Source: Phlebopus portentosus
Taxonomy: Eukaryota > Basidiomycota > Agaricomycetes > Boletales > Boletinellaceae
NCBI GenBank assembly: GCA_037892935.1
Contig: JAYXKI010000004.1
Location: forward strand, 372,001 to 436,000
Length of the DNA stretch: 64,000 nt
Direction of reading: 5' to 3'
The position numbers were made by a program, and so were the translations under genes. A model generated the notes under the pieces. It was not told the origin of the DNA and made no database searches. It was given only the letters and a program-made list of their open reading frames with translations. Positions 35,559 through 48,045 of this stretch are shown here, piece after piece. Each line of letters begins with the position of its first letter. Within the stretch, counting starts at the first letter, position 1.

Positions 35559-38500
35559 CTACAGATACACAGCCAAGCATTTGGACTTGATGCCAAATTC
35601 GCTATCCAGCCATCCGCCGCATAGAGCATCCGACCGAAGACAATCATTGCTATACACAAAAATCGGCTTGTGTTCAAGAGACACGTCGCCTAATAGATGC
35701 GACTTGCACCAATCTTGACCCGAGTCCTCATCGACGAACACGATACCACAACGGACTTCGGAACTCTCGTTTCGATTTGTTGTGAGAGATTTCCAACCAC
35801 ATCCTACCGCAAAGGCCTCTCGAGAATGCACAAGCCTGAGGTTAGGTAATACATACTGATCGACAAAACTTGTGTCGTAATACGACAAATCTTGAGATCG
35901 AATACAGCATTCTAGTCGGATAATCGCAGAACTTAAGAGTTGTGCAAAAGGATGGAGGCCTTCGCAGTCGTTCAAAATCCTGAATGATCGTTTAATCGAG
36001 TTGTCGACCGTTAGAATGCGTGTATCGTGGTACATCTCCTGTTCGTAGTTCGTAAGAGGTCTGAATGGCCTCGCCCCCTCATTCTGGTGTGCCTTTGACC
36101 CCATCGGAGAGCAGAAGCTTCTCTTTCGATCCAAGTTTGACGTCAAGCAGTCATTTTCGTCGACCCTACGTCGCTTGCCAACTTTAGTGGACGACTGGTT
36201 TGCTTGTCGCTCGCATCTCTCCTCCGACTTATTCGAATCAAGGCAGACGGAATTCGGTGCTGGTCGGCTCTCAAGCGTAGCGCATTTATCTGCACCGGAG
36301 CTTTCAAATATATCTGGGAATTGTAGACTGATGTTGTGGTCGTTCTTTTCGTCAAGTCTGGGGGTGCTCTTCCCGACGGCTCTAAGTGCTATATCATTGA
36401 ACTCCGGGAGAGTCACAGCTGTGGTTTTTATTTTAGACGGTGTGCAATGGTCTGTACGAGGTAATGAATATACCTTCTAGCCAACTTCTGTCATTTGATC
36501 TGTGAACTTTGCTTATGCGAGGAAAGCGCAGCTCATAGTTCTGGAACAGGTATCAGAGGAAAACCAGTGGAGATCAAAGGGCATCGAACCTTCGTCTCAC
36601 TAGATTTAGTGAAACCCGCCCCAAACACTTCTACAAGCAAGGATTTGGCAAGGATGACGCGTGGCTCTGCAAGGCCGCCGGGAAGATTGAACATAAAGGG
36701 AAGCTGGTCCTGCTGGAGTTATTCAGAGGGCCCTGCAACGGGGAGCAAACTCGAAAAACGAACATTGACACCAGTTCGCATTGTACCTGCGGACTTAATG
36801 AGGAAATTCAGTTCCTCAAGCTGACTTCGATCAAGGCCGTACGATACTGTGAAAAGAATTTCTATCAGGGGCTGAGAACATGCCTGGTCTTTCGTATCAG
36901 TCATCATGTAACGATTCTCCGCATTTACACACACCGTCTTGGACTGGGAACCGATCGCGCCGACATAGAACGTCGTATAAGTTGAAGTGGAGACTGACAT
37001 ACAATCAATCAACCACAACTTTCTCATCTATGGTGAACGAGACATACCGCGCAAAGCTCTTCCTCTTCCTTATCCCAGGACGCCCCAATGAGGGAAAGAT
37101 CTACTGAATCGCCAAAGCCTGGTATATAGTCCTTTTTTAACTTTCCAGAAATAAGAACGTGTATTTGTGACTTCGAATAAATTTTGTACCTTAACCCAAG
37201 GGCACCGCCAATCAGCGTAGGTAGAATCCGTGGCCTTCAGGACAAGCCCTTCTTCGTGGTCTGCGATACTTGATGCGAAATGTGTTCCAATATTTTCAGT
37301 CCTCGACTGAATCCCTTGGCACCAGACAAAGGAATCTCCGTGCGGTGAGCGAGATAGGCATACATAGGTATGGGATCAATGATGGCTTCAAGGGTCGCCC
37401 TACGGGAGCAATATGGTTCCGACAGGAGTGCTGTGCCATTTAAATAGAGAACATCGAAGAAGACCAAGGCCAGATGTCTTGATGTTTCGGATCTGCTCAA
37501 GGCAACATATTCAAATTATCTGCTATTATACTTGGTCAGGTGTGCTAGACTTACTCTATCGTCGTTCGCTCGCGTTTATTCCTGCGTCGGGCGCCAGTCG
37601 CTGAACTTTCAATCAATTCTCGGATCCTCCAGAATCCTTGACGTCAATCAGTTCGATCCGATATATCAGAAGGGAGAGGAGGTACGTACCGTCGACACCA
37701 TAAGTTCTATCATAAGCTATCATCTCTGCTTCAAGAATCACTGTCAATAAGACATTGTGATGTGTCGTGGCCCGTGCACGTGCACAAGCATCTGGATGAT
37801 CATGATCCAGTCTCAAGGCCTCCCTTATAATCCTGAATCCTCGTCGTTATATCAGAAATGCAATTAATACTTTGACGAATGATTTACCAATGTGTTGCGA
37901 TGCGGTCCAACGTTGAGTCTCTTCTACTTTTGCTAAATATAGTTATTTCTGACTCTCCGCACTCGTTTGGTGAGACATGTATTTGCATCCTGAGAAGGCA
38001 AAGATCCAAAATTTGCAAGCATCGAGCAAGTATGAGCGTGTCTAACCTTTCACCGTCATATTTCGTCTCTGCCCACACCGATGTCGAATGCTTGAGCTTA
38101 TCGAGAGCGTCACGGCATCCGCGAGCCTTGAAACATGTTGGGATCTTTGATAGGGTTCATTATGAACATCAGCTCGAATAATGGCTGTGAGAAACATACC
38201 TGGACAGGTATGCCAATTTCGGGTCTCAAAGCACTGACTTGCTTTCCCTCAAAAAGTCCTACAGAATCTTCTATTGTCGATTGGACCTTATAGCAACTCA
38301 GCAAAGCATTTGAAGGATCCCAGATGTGCATAGCTTCTTGCAGAGTTAACATATGGACAGCCGTTGAATTGAACCTCAAGAGGGACTCAGGACTGGAGAT
38401 GTTCTTGGCGGGGTAAAGAATAGGCCTCAGGTCCTTTAGGATTATTTGTGTCAAAATAGCAGCTTCGAAAGGGCCCAGTTTGCGATAAATATCGCCGAGT

Positions 38501-39006
38501 ATATTTCGCCGCTTTTCAAAAGAACCAACGCAGGATGGTCGCAAACTGGTCGCCGAAAAGCGTGATTTTGACGCTAGATCATCTAGGACCTTGTTGACAC
38601 CGTGAAGGGAAAGCTGGGTTACAGCATTGGTGGACTGCCAGAAGATATTATGGACAACCCAGACAGTCTTGGATGTGACTAAACTCACGACAGATGAATA
38701 AGACAAAAGATCGCAAAGTTGTTCCCCAAGAGAAGACGAGTTTGATGTCGGGCTAGACCATCTTTTCAGATTGGCGCCTCGCCCACCTTCCTTGTCGGAG
38801 GTTCCGAATATGTTGATGAGTTCTTTCGCTAAGCTAGCCTCTCTCATTCCATATTTCCTTCGAGTATCTTCATCCGGAAAAAGGAAAAGAAATAGAATCG
38901 TAGTCGTCTGCGATGAGGGCCTCAGAAATTGTCGACGGAACGCCCGAACCCATCTTCTGAAAACTTTGAGGGATGTTGGCTCGAAGGTGCCAGCGGATGA
39001 GCACAT
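35559..39006 (-). CDS. ATP-dependent DNA ligase, fungal family with C-terminal extension
   Basis: Spliced by eye into one frame. N-part: VFRRWVRAFRRQFLRPSSQ, PDEDTRRKYGMREASLAKEL. Ligase core: TKYDGER (nucleotidyl-lysine in motif I), RMQIHVS, ITIFSKSRRDSTLDR, FFDVLYLNG, EEGLVLKATDS, KLKKDYIPGFGDSVDL and a C-domain RFPRISKVHR. The tail, about 280 residues (35559-36416), holds VSLEHKPIFVY and WLDSEF and ends at 35559. The motifs match a fungal group of ligases that is not LIG1; it is LIG4-like in the core but I cannot see BRCT repeats by name. The 5' end is uncertain: 39006 is the first in-frame ATG of the large exon, while MTSASETPIPFS near 39155 may be an upstream exon. Role in DNA joining is inferred. 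Confidence 0.85.
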
Positions 39007-39246
39007 GGATTCATTACGGATGGGACGAGGTTCAATGTTTCTTACCTCTCTGCAAAGAGAGAGCCCAAGCCGTGTAAGAATAGTAGCTGTGGCAATTGAT
39101 GAGATGAAAACACCTACAATGAAAAAGGAATGGGCGTTTCACTGGCAGATGTCATGGGAGAATAAAATGTATACAAGAAAGGAAGAAAAAGAAAGGAGGC
39201 TTCAGCGCAGCGTAACAAGGAAAGAAAGAAATAAGGACCAACACAC

Positions 39247-39934
39247 TAGGGTTCGCGGGGAAACTCTGAGTTATCAATTTCAGTTGACAACTCGGTGGTT
39301 TCCCACGGGGTTGTCAACGTTGTCAACCATAAATGGACAAAACGGGGCATGTGGAAACTGTGGAAACTGATTTTAACTAGTAGTTTAATTCACGCGATGT
39401 ACCTTTGTGTAAGCAGGAAATGTATAGTTTTTTGCTCCATTTCGGGGCATTATGTCAAGTCGCCAATACTTCTCGATATTCTTGCTGATGAAGAACGTGT
39501 TCCGATAGTTTCAAAGGGCTTAGAGAAGGGGAAGGGGAAGAAGGCGGTTAGTCGAGTCGAGGTGAAGGGACCTGATATGGACCTGGGAAGTGAGGATTTG
39601 TGGAGAATGTAACAAATATATCATTCTGTAATATTTTCCTATGGAATAAACAATCCCAACTCATTCATAATATTGGTCCTGCATTGATTGTACAAGGGTG
39701 GAATGCCCCCTAGATTTTTCGACTTCATTGTATGCTGCCAATAGAGTGCTTACAAAGTGAGAAATTTGATTACAAAGCGAAAAAATTGCTTTATTTGGGC
39801 GACTTATGTATTACATTTCAATTCAGTTTTCACAGTTTCCACCACGTTGGAAACATTTCCACCCGACCTCCTGACCGAGCACCCTGTTGACAACTAGTTT
39901 CCACAGGCAAGTTTGAGTTTCCCCGCGAACCCTA
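39247..39934. mobile_element. hAT-like MITE (688 bp) with 8-bp target duplication
   Basis: TAGGGTTCGCGGGGAAACTC at 39247 is complementary to the right end (39915-39934). CAACACAC is duplicated on both sides (39239-39246 and 39935-39942). An 8-bp duplication with TAGGG-type ends fits the hAT superfamily. Subterminal copies of GTTGACAAC, GTTGTCAAC, GTGGAAACTG and their complements fill about 130 bases at each end, as for transposase binding. No transposase frame is present. It lies upstream of the ligase gene and downstream of the channel gene. Confidence 0.85.
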
Positions 39935-40159
39935 CAACACACACAACACGCAAGCTGGAGGAATTCAGAATGCGCGTCACAAATATATACACGGTGACAT
40001 GACATAGATTCACGTGGCACTCAGACTGAACAGCAATTTTTTTTTTCATAGCATATATACAATACGAAGCGAAGAGGAGGCGAGAGCTACGTGTCGCCAT
40101 CCTGTGCAATATGCTTGAGATAAAGCACAATCGATGTCTGTACATACACGCTCTACTCA

Positions 40160-42872
40160 TCATAAATCTCCTCTTCCGACTCTAATGGACGGACCAAATT
40201 CACCCTCCGGTGCTCTGTAAAAATCGTCCTGGTGATACCCAGCATTTCCGAGGGACTCTCTAGACTGACTGAAACGAGACGGTACATTGAGTAGACCTCC
40301 ACTATACGGAGGAGCCTTTGGAAGCACGACGGGCTGGACGGGCAGCGTGTAGGAAATATCGAGTTCCTCCAGAATAGTCTTGAGGTGGCGCATGAATTGG
40401 GTCCGCCTTGACCATCTTCCACCCCAATCCTGCCAATTAGGACGATCTAGGAGGTCAAGATGAGCAATTTATGTGGGACGTATGCGACCGCTTGTACTCA
40501 CGTTCCATTGCAATGACAAGGGTCATTGCGTTCTGATATTCCATTTTATCGATGTTCACATTCACATTAGACCATTCTCGGTTGTTCTGGGATACGTACG
40601 CCTTCAACCGCGACTGAAGAGCTTCAATCAGCTCCAGAGCTGTATCGTATCCCACCTGAAGGTTCGTGGTTTCCCACCTAAATAATAAATTCACTCTCTA
40701 ATTTTTTTCCCGTGTTGCAGCGGCTTACATCGAATTACTGCGTCGCAGGTTGTGTACCAGCTTCGTGTTTGCCAGCAAGGAATTGGGTGCAATTATCTCC
40801 AAACCGTCTACACGCCGAAAAGTCGTGGAGAACAGACCGAACTCCTTGACGAAGAGGGGCTACGGCAAAGCATCGTCAGACACCGGAGACGGAGTACATG
40901 TACTTCACATCATACGCACATTGTCATCGATCATTACCAAGTCACCCACATCAAATACGTGAGTGGAAAAGATGAAAATAAGCTACAAAATAATCAGTGA
41001 GTATCTCCTTGCAGTAAGATGACTCTTACTGATTCAAACAATGTCTGAGCTGAGTTCCCGAAGATGAAGGAGAAACCAAGAACGATGGTCGCCATTGGTA
41101 CGAGGGACTGAACTGTGTTGTCCCGATTAAAAATCAACAGACAGCAAAAAATGATCCCTAGCAGAGCGACGCATACAAGGACGGCGTCAAGCTTCGCAAC
41201 GATGCTACCGACGTCCTGTTGAATAAATATCAGCATTTGGTGTGACACGGAAGAATCCATAACGACCTTTAAGCTAGCCACGAGTGCCTTCCGTTCCCGG
41301 TAAATGCGTTGAACGGCTTCTCGCATTTCTTTTTTGGTGATGTCACCGTTATTGTCCTTGTCGAATACAGAAAATGCCGCCGCCTAAACGAAATCCTTCA
41401 GAGGTGCTTGCCGCTCCGCGGCTTGATCTACTTACCGCTTCGGCCTTTGAATGGAAGTACGGCTCGAAATCTGTAAAATAGTCCATAAGAATGTAGCACG
41501 TCATCCGATAAACAGGCTTCAGACCTTCAACGATGAGATATTTTCTAGGGGGATGAACGTTGCTGAGAGTCGAGAATAGTTGCTTAGCAAGCTTCTTCGC
41601 CGAGTGTAGACCAGTGAGTTCGCTGGCCCTGTTGAATTTGCTGTCTTTGAGAGCCACTTGGCCAATCGCATCGCCCAGCTGGTCGACAATCATCGCACCG
41701 ACGGCCTTACGTCGCCTCTTCCTACCCATCTGGGTCCGCTTCACCCGACCTGCAGAATCTGTCGCCGCTCCTTCAGAAGGAGCTCCGCCATCAATGCCCA
41801 ACTCTTTATTAATGACATCCATGGATGGACTCTGAGAACCAGCAGCGCTGCCTTTGTGACCTTTCCTTCTGTTCAGTATGTAAGGGGACCTTTTTGTCGC
41901 TACGGGCTGAGCATTGGACAAGCGATCCAGCGCTTTCAATGCGAGTTTATTCTCAGCGAGACGATCGGCAAGTGCTTTCTGGTGAAAACGAATGGCAACA
42001 AAACGAAGAAAAGTCTTTTCGGCGAGTAAAATGATGCTTGACGCGAAAAGAGCCTATAGATTGCTACGTTAGCAGACATAAGGAACGGAGTCTACACTGA
42101 ACGGACCTGCATGACGCGATTTATGATAACCCAGTAGGAGCCGGGCGGATGAAGCGTAGCACGGATGACGGAGAGGGCGATCCAAGACCATGAGACATCA
42201 AGGCAGAGCTTTAGCCATCCAGATACCGCATATACCAGCTTCACAAGTCCTGTTAGATCCTAAGGCTAATAGTAGAGTACAAAACGGAAATACCTCTATC
42301 TGAGACTTGAGATTTTCTACCTGCCCATGGAAGAGGGTGACAATGAAGATGATGAATCTTGGGATCAGGTCAACGATGAGATATGTTCCTGAGCCGGCTG
42401 CCCAAGTGATGGAGAACCAAAGAGACCAAGCATGCACGTGAGGCCGGGCTGGGCTGTTGTGGAAGCGGAAGTGAAAGATAAGGTATGGTGCGATGAAAAT
42501 GCCAGCGCCGAGGATTGCGAACAAGAAAGTGCGGAAACTACGGGAGAGTTTCATGAAGAGGCCGTAAATTTTTCTGCCTCGTCTCGTTTTGCGCTTTGTC
42601 TCTAAGTCCCTCTTGCTAGCGCCGTCATCCTCCGCGTCCCAGTCGAATTCGTCAGAAGACACGGTGACGCTGTCGGAAAGGGAGTCATGGGCAGCAACCT
42701 TGACAAAGTCGTCGTGATCATGGCTGTCTCCGTGGAGCGTTGCGGCAGATTGGTCGTGGGGATCATGGAATTTTAATTTTGAGCTCTGAGACTTGACTGG
42801 AGAGTCTGAGTTGTTTGAACGAGGGGACAACTCAAAGGCTTCCGGGGCCTCCTTTAGCGCAGCGGAAGCCAT
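40160..42872 (-). CDS. Mechanosensitive ion channel, MscS family with EF-hand
   Basis: Multi-exon membrane protein. The start (42872, MASAALKEAP) opens an about 100-residue Ser/Asp/His-rich cytosolic head, followed by hydrophobic spans FLFAILGAGIFIAPYLIF, WFSITWAAGSGTYLIV and FIIFIVTLFHG, then ALFASSIILL. The mid-part has an EF-hand FSVFDKDNNGDITKKEM (about 41350), then the MscS pore segment VCVALLGIIFCCLLIF and LGFSFIFGNSAQTLF, and the beta domain FDVGDLVMIDDN and GLFSTTFRRVDG. The C-tail ends in SIRVGRGDL. The EF-hand before the pore is typical of fungal MscS-like channels of the ER or internal membranes, where calcium acts in osmotic response. Convergent with nothing nearby; the next gene lies 158 bp upstream in the same direction. 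Confidence 0.9.
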
Positions 42873-43030
42873 GGGACGACAAGGAGTGCACAGAGAGCGC
42901 GGACAGGAGCTACTTACGGAAAGAAGAGACGAGGTGGAGACCGAGATATATATACATGTATATATATACATAATATGTGGATTACTACATATGGAAGGTG
43001 CGTCATAGCCACTCCGCTATTTACTACGTG

Positions 43031-44202
43031 CTACACTACACTACTACACTCGGGAGGAGCCAAGGCAATCATGTTCAAGTTGACGCTGTTTGACTGCGAA
43101 AGAAATCGTTCTTTCACAAAAGCAGCAACGTCCTATGTGTATGTATGTATATTAGAGAAAGACTCAAAAAAGACGACCAAAAGCCTGACCCTGACCTTTA
43201 GGAGATCCTCGCTTGGGCCTCTGTCTATCGGTCCCACGCGCCGTCCATCCAGCTCCACCAGACGATGTCCGTCCACTCCCTTCGGCTTTCCTGGTTCCGT
43301 GCTCGGCGCGTGTACGAAACAAGTAAAATGGTAGTCAGTGTCAAGGTTCCGCGGTACAGCACTCTGCCCGGATTGCGCCTCACTCGCGTGCACGTCTGCA
43401 AATAAAGGCGTCGTCTCCAGTAACTTCGCCCGCTCCACCGGCGTCTTTCCTATGTAATGTCACGTCAGCACCCTTCATCATATAGACTAGACTAAGGTAT
43501 GTCCATGCACCCTTGCATTCGTCGATAAACTGTGCCAGAGCACTTTCAGGAGCAATCGTCACACGCGACTGGGATGCGTTACACTACGGTCTCAACTCAT
43601 GTCCGCTATAGATTTATGGGGTCACTCACGTTCATTAATGCATGAAGGAGCCCCAATGTGCCACACGCGTTGGATATCTATAAGCCCGATGAGTTGACCT
43701 GTACCATCATGCGCACAACGAACTCGCCGTTTGTTTCACCCAGATCACCGTAGGATCCACAGGTGGAAGCTTCCCTGCCTCCGTGGCGGCGTCTTCCTCC
43801 TTTCGCTTTGCCTCATATGCTTCTGTGATTGGGAACAGAAGAACTACAGCTTTCGCGGGTTGCGCAACCATCGCTAGAAGCTTCGAAGCACACGGATGGT
43901 CTCATGTTCAGAATGCAAAGACGCATAGAGGGTTAAGAAGCCGTACCTCGTCATCCAGTCCGTAGACATCTGTAAACGCGTCCTGGGATAAAACAAGGCC
44001 CACTTTACGAGACCACTAGGCACAAGAAGATTCGTTAGATCTTAGCCAAAAGCACTCTTAGGTGTTTGTAGTTTGCGACACATACGCTATTCAGAACCTG
44101 GCGATTAACATTATTTCAGTTGATCATAGACATCATCCGGCGGTATGTACGCACATCTGGGTTGCTTTCCAACGGCACCCATCGTGTACCTGTTTCCGCC
44201 AT
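43031..44202 (-). CDS. Ubiquitin carboxyl-terminal hydrolase, UCH family (YUH1/UCHL3 type)
   Basis: Small deubiquitinase that trims short adducts from ubiquitin. Start 44202 (MAETGTRWVPLESNP). The catalytic residues are visible: Gln in WVKQT, Cys in NACGTLGLLHALMN (about 43645), His in DYHFTCFVHA, and Asp in RLVELDGRRVGPI. The active-site crossover loop SRVTIAPESALAQFI lies between. The last exon reads FVKERFL...NLNMIALAPPE. An intron at 43678-43727 has a GC donor (GCGAGT) where the frame requires a cut between QT and ISNAC. Total length is about 250 residues, the usual size for the UCHL3 group. The symbol is left open because UCHL1/L3/Yuh1 orthology cannot be settled here. Confidence 0.9.
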
Positions 44203-44362
44203 CTATCCTTTGAGCTTTATAGATTAGAATCACAGACAATTAGCACGAGTCACAGGTAGTGGTTACGATATAAGATGTGTATCCTATCCGCTTTCCAGTC
44301 GCAAAATACATTGCAGTGTAGTATTACATAATGAAGTAGTTAAATGTACAGTATTCTTCATT

Positions 44363-46169
44363 TCATCGTGTCGATTCTTTCGTCTTCTCGTCACTAGTGT
44401 CCGCGTCCTGTTCGTAACCCTCAACCTTCATGTCGTTCAAGCCAAGCTCTTCATTCTGTTCCCATGTCCTCTCAAATAATTCTATGGTCATATTCAGATC
44501 GGGATCCGGCGCATATAGATTTTGAAGGTATGAATTCGCCAAAGGATCTTCAAGAATAAGAGTGAACGGTCGTTCCGCGGCTTTGACCTTCATACGGATA
44601 GTAAGCATGCAAGCAATAGTAAACCTTGATGTACGACGTACAGCTTTTAGGTCGGCCAAGAAATTCTCGAATGTCCTTCTATCATCCGTGACGGAGTCGC
44701 CAGATGCGAACACTTTGTCTGACAGTTCCTCGTACACTTGATTTAGCAAACCTTCTACAGTAGTAAATCGGCCACCTAGGGTGCCAGGCTGAAGTACTAA
44801 ATCTATTTCGGGGATTTTCAGCCCGCAGGATTCACTCTGTCGGACTACGTCAACATTCCCCTTCCTCGTGCACATCAGTGACGGATAGCATACCTTTAGA
44901 ATATCTCGACTTAGATCTTCCTGGTCCTCGACTTTCAACGTTATTCGTTTTCCTTTCTCAGAGATAGCAGAGCCAGATTTCACTTCATTGTCTCGGTAAC
45001 CACAGTGATCGCAGTTCGTTGACATGATCAGAATATCCTAAACATCGGTCAGGGCGTCTATACGCACGATAGTGTACGGTAGGACGTACCTTGAAGTACG
45101 GTATGTTGACTTTCTTCATCAATGTATCTAGTCGCGCACCACAGCTTGAGCATGTACCAGGGAAAGCAAAGATTTCTTCGTTTTTTCCCTCGAGACCACC
45201 ACCAAGAGCCTCTTCTGCCTGCTCTCTATTCGCCACCTTCATTGGTTCAGGTGCCGGTTCTTGCGCACCTGATTCGTCGCCGGGCTCGTCTGGAGCAACG
45301 AGACCAAGCATAATATTTTGCTCGCGCGTTCGACTATATGTTCGTAGGTTCCATTTAGGATCTGCCATAGAACCCACGAATTCAATGAAAGAATTCCCCG
45401 CAGGATCGTCCAGTTTGATCGTGAAGGGTTCCATAGGCAAATCCTTCTCTGACGCCTTCTCGACCGCGGCACTAGTATCCCCATCAACTCGGTCTGTACC
45501 TTCCTCCCCTCCGTGAATCGCCCTGAATGCAGTTAGGATTTCTTCTATCTTCTTGTATGCCTCTTCGGCTTCTATCCGACGAAGTGGCTGGTCTGCTGAC
45601 AGATCGGTGATAACATCGCGAATGAGACCCTCAACAGTAGTGAGCTGTCCTTTCCCTGGAGGAATCGTAAGCTCATATTCAGGTATGATGACGGTACACG
45701 TCGAAGATTTGACGAGCTGTCGGTCGAGATCTTTGCGCGATAGAATACGGACTGTGTATGCTACTCCATGCTCTGTGAAGGATAAAGTTGAGCAAGCGTT
45801 TCGATACGACAGATTGGTCTTCGTCACCTCTGATGGTTCCAGCAGATTGTATCTCGTTGTTCTGCCATCCACAGTGATCACACCGGAAAGACATTACTAT
45901 AACTTCCCGGAAATACGGAATCGAGGTCAACAGCAATCTAGTCGTCCCCTAATGAGGGTCAGAACCTAAATATGTCGATAACAGACATATACTAAAGCAT
46001 AGTAACGTACATTCCCTCCACAGTTCATACACAACGATTCGACCTCCTTGACTGCATTCTCCTCATCGACCTCGGCGGTGTTTGGACCTGTGGATGTCGG
46101 ATCGGTAGTGTTGGCCGTCTTTTCGATGACGTTCCCAATTGAAGGAAAGAATTCCTCCTTTGTAACCAT
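44363..46169 (-). CDS. ZPR1: Zinc finger protein ZPR1
   Basis: Two repeats of a C4 zinc finger plus an A/B domain. First finger: LCMNCGGN with [13 protein letters not shown]; second: [13 protein letters not shown] with [13 protein letters not shown]. Each is followed by a beta domain ([24 protein letters not shown]), characteristic of ZPR1. The start at 46169 ([13 protein letters not shown]) puts the first finger near residue 50, as in the family. Introns fall within the first finger linker and after DILK and LKA. The C-terminus has the acidic-charged [16 protein letters not shown]1 acts as a chaperone for eEF1A and moves to the nucleus after growth signals. Same direction as RPF1 upstream. 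Confidence 0.93.
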
Positions 46170-46408
46170 GGTGGATTTGAAGGTGCTATGTATCGCAGCA
46201 ATATGCTATCGATGTGCTCGGATGCTGGGTAAATGGAGTGGACATGTCATCCTTTTCGATCAAGCATTTATTTATCCAGGTTACAAAGCTTTGAAAAAAC
46301 TTCAGACGGGTTGCTTAGTCATACACTCGTTGTTTCCGGAACATCCCCTCACTAAATTCAGGAAACAAAACCATCCATTCAAAATAAGATACATGGAAAT
46401 TCAACGTG

Positions 46409-47891
46409 CTACAGAAAGAACGTCCGTCTTGTCGTCTCCAGTTCGGGCTGATACACAGATACAAATGTTCAATTTCAACTGAAAAGAAGATCCATGACGT
46501 AAATAAACTCACCTTCCACATCCAAATGTATTCGTCTTTCGTAGGTAACAGCGTTTTCTTGACTTTCACATCCAACTCGGGCCTCTCCAGGTCAACTTCT
46601 TCGCCCAATTCTGCGTCAGGGTTGCCCGGAGAACCGGTGACCTTGTTTTGCTTCTCTTCATCGCGATCATCCTCGTCGAGAGCCAACTTCAAACTCCTAG
46701 AAGGCTGACCCAATGCCTGTACAACTGGAGTTCCCTTCTTCATCCATCTCAACTTTAACGTGAAGCGTGGACCGATTTCTTGCAAGGCGGCTTTCTCTGG
46801 ACTCCGAAATGCATACCTGAGTCGACGTCAGTTCTCAAGGCTCCCACAAACATTCTTTTAACTGTTCATATAACGACTTGCCTGTATCTACGGAAGAAAA
46901 GATAGTCTCTCTGGTTATGCAGAGCAACCACTTGTCGCCCCTGGAATTCTGGCATTGGCGGAAATAACGTTTGAAACATTCGGCCAACCGTATGCCCGAG
47001 TCGAGTAACGAAGTTGTTCAGAACTAACTCGGGAAAATGTTCAGTCGGACGAGCGTGACCCTACAGAAGGGAACGAATAAATACACGATCGCATCCAGAA
47101 TGAACAGCGACGTACACTTATCTGCTTCGTAAGCTGGACTGACGACAGTCTGAAGTATGCTGTGGGCCCTTCTGGGAGGTGAATTAACGTTACGGCGTCT
47201 GAATCATCAACACGGTGAGCTTTCATGTATGGATTGCAAGTCAGGTAGGTCTGCTTACTGGGTTTCTTCATATCCTCGTTCACCACAACCATGTTCGTAT
47301 ATCTTCTTTCCACAGCCCAGACCGCGACACGACCCATTTCAAAACCTTTCCCTTTCTTTCTCCGAATGAATTCCGCACCAGGGATGACATTAACCAGCTC
47401 ATCGCAGAACTCATAAGTTGGCTTGGACGATTTGAACGACGTAGTTATCAGTACTTTGGGAGGAATTGACGGATCGTTGGCGAAAGCAGAAGAAAAATAT
47501 GACGCAAAGGGGTCGGATGAAATGTCCAAGAGTGACTCATCCGTGGTGGGATTCTCGTTAGGATTTGACGTTGAAGAGACTGGAGTATTGGAATGCGACG
47601 CAGGCGGAGCTGCCGTCAACGTCGAGGGATCAAATTCTCTTGTATTGTCGAGCGTTCTCGGAACGTTCTCTGTCAATCGTTTCTGAAAAAACGATATAGT
47701 TTCTGTCAGGAGGTGAATAGATAGAATTATTGGCACACCTTTCTGGCCAGAGGGTCGTTGGCCTCCTCTTTTGCCCTTGCAAGCCTCTTCCGAAGTTTTT
47801 CCTGTCGCTTGCTTTTCTTGCTTCTGCGAGAAGCTTCCTCTCGTTTTATTTTATTCTTGATAAGCGAAGGCTGGAAACGATTGGTCGCCAT
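46409..47891 (-). CDS. RPF1: Ribosome production factor 1, Brix-domain protein
   Basis: Nucleolar factor for 60S subunit assembly (5.8S/25S rRNA maturation). Start 47891 ([17 protein letters not shown]), upstream in-frame ATG 48011 lies in the leader. The N-part is basic and coiled-coil-like ([22 protein letters not shown]). The Brix domain begins [22 protein letters not shown] and holds [53 protein letters not shown] and [11 protein letters not shown]. Five introns. The C-terminus is read in a small last exon as [14 protein letters not shown] with stop 46409-46411. Divergent from the p24 gene. Confidence 0.93.
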
Positions 47892-48045
47892 CCTCAGCGA
47901 AGGAGGAGTCGACGTCGACGAAAAGGTGTAAGTTAAGGTAAGTTGATTTAAGCAGGGGCCGTGAATGGTAATTATTTCCCACAAATGTGATCTACGTGCG
48001 TGTCCACCCACTCACTTGACGCGACTATCATTTTATTCTGCTGCT
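47892..48045. promoter_or_regulatory. Shared divergent promoter, RPF1 and p24 gene
   Basis: 154 bp between the start codons, the same length as between DDX41 and GAL7. GTCGACGTCGAC lies at about 47908. No clear TATA box for either gene. Confidence 0.55.

Noticed and set aside
35559..36416. Separate 285-residue gene
   Set aside because: A GT-AG intron joins it in frame to the ligase C-domain (SWLE to AVTLPEFN).
43380..43562. Separate small gene within the UCH locus
   Set aside because: Its first part is the UCH exon with the crossover loop; the rest is intron read-through.
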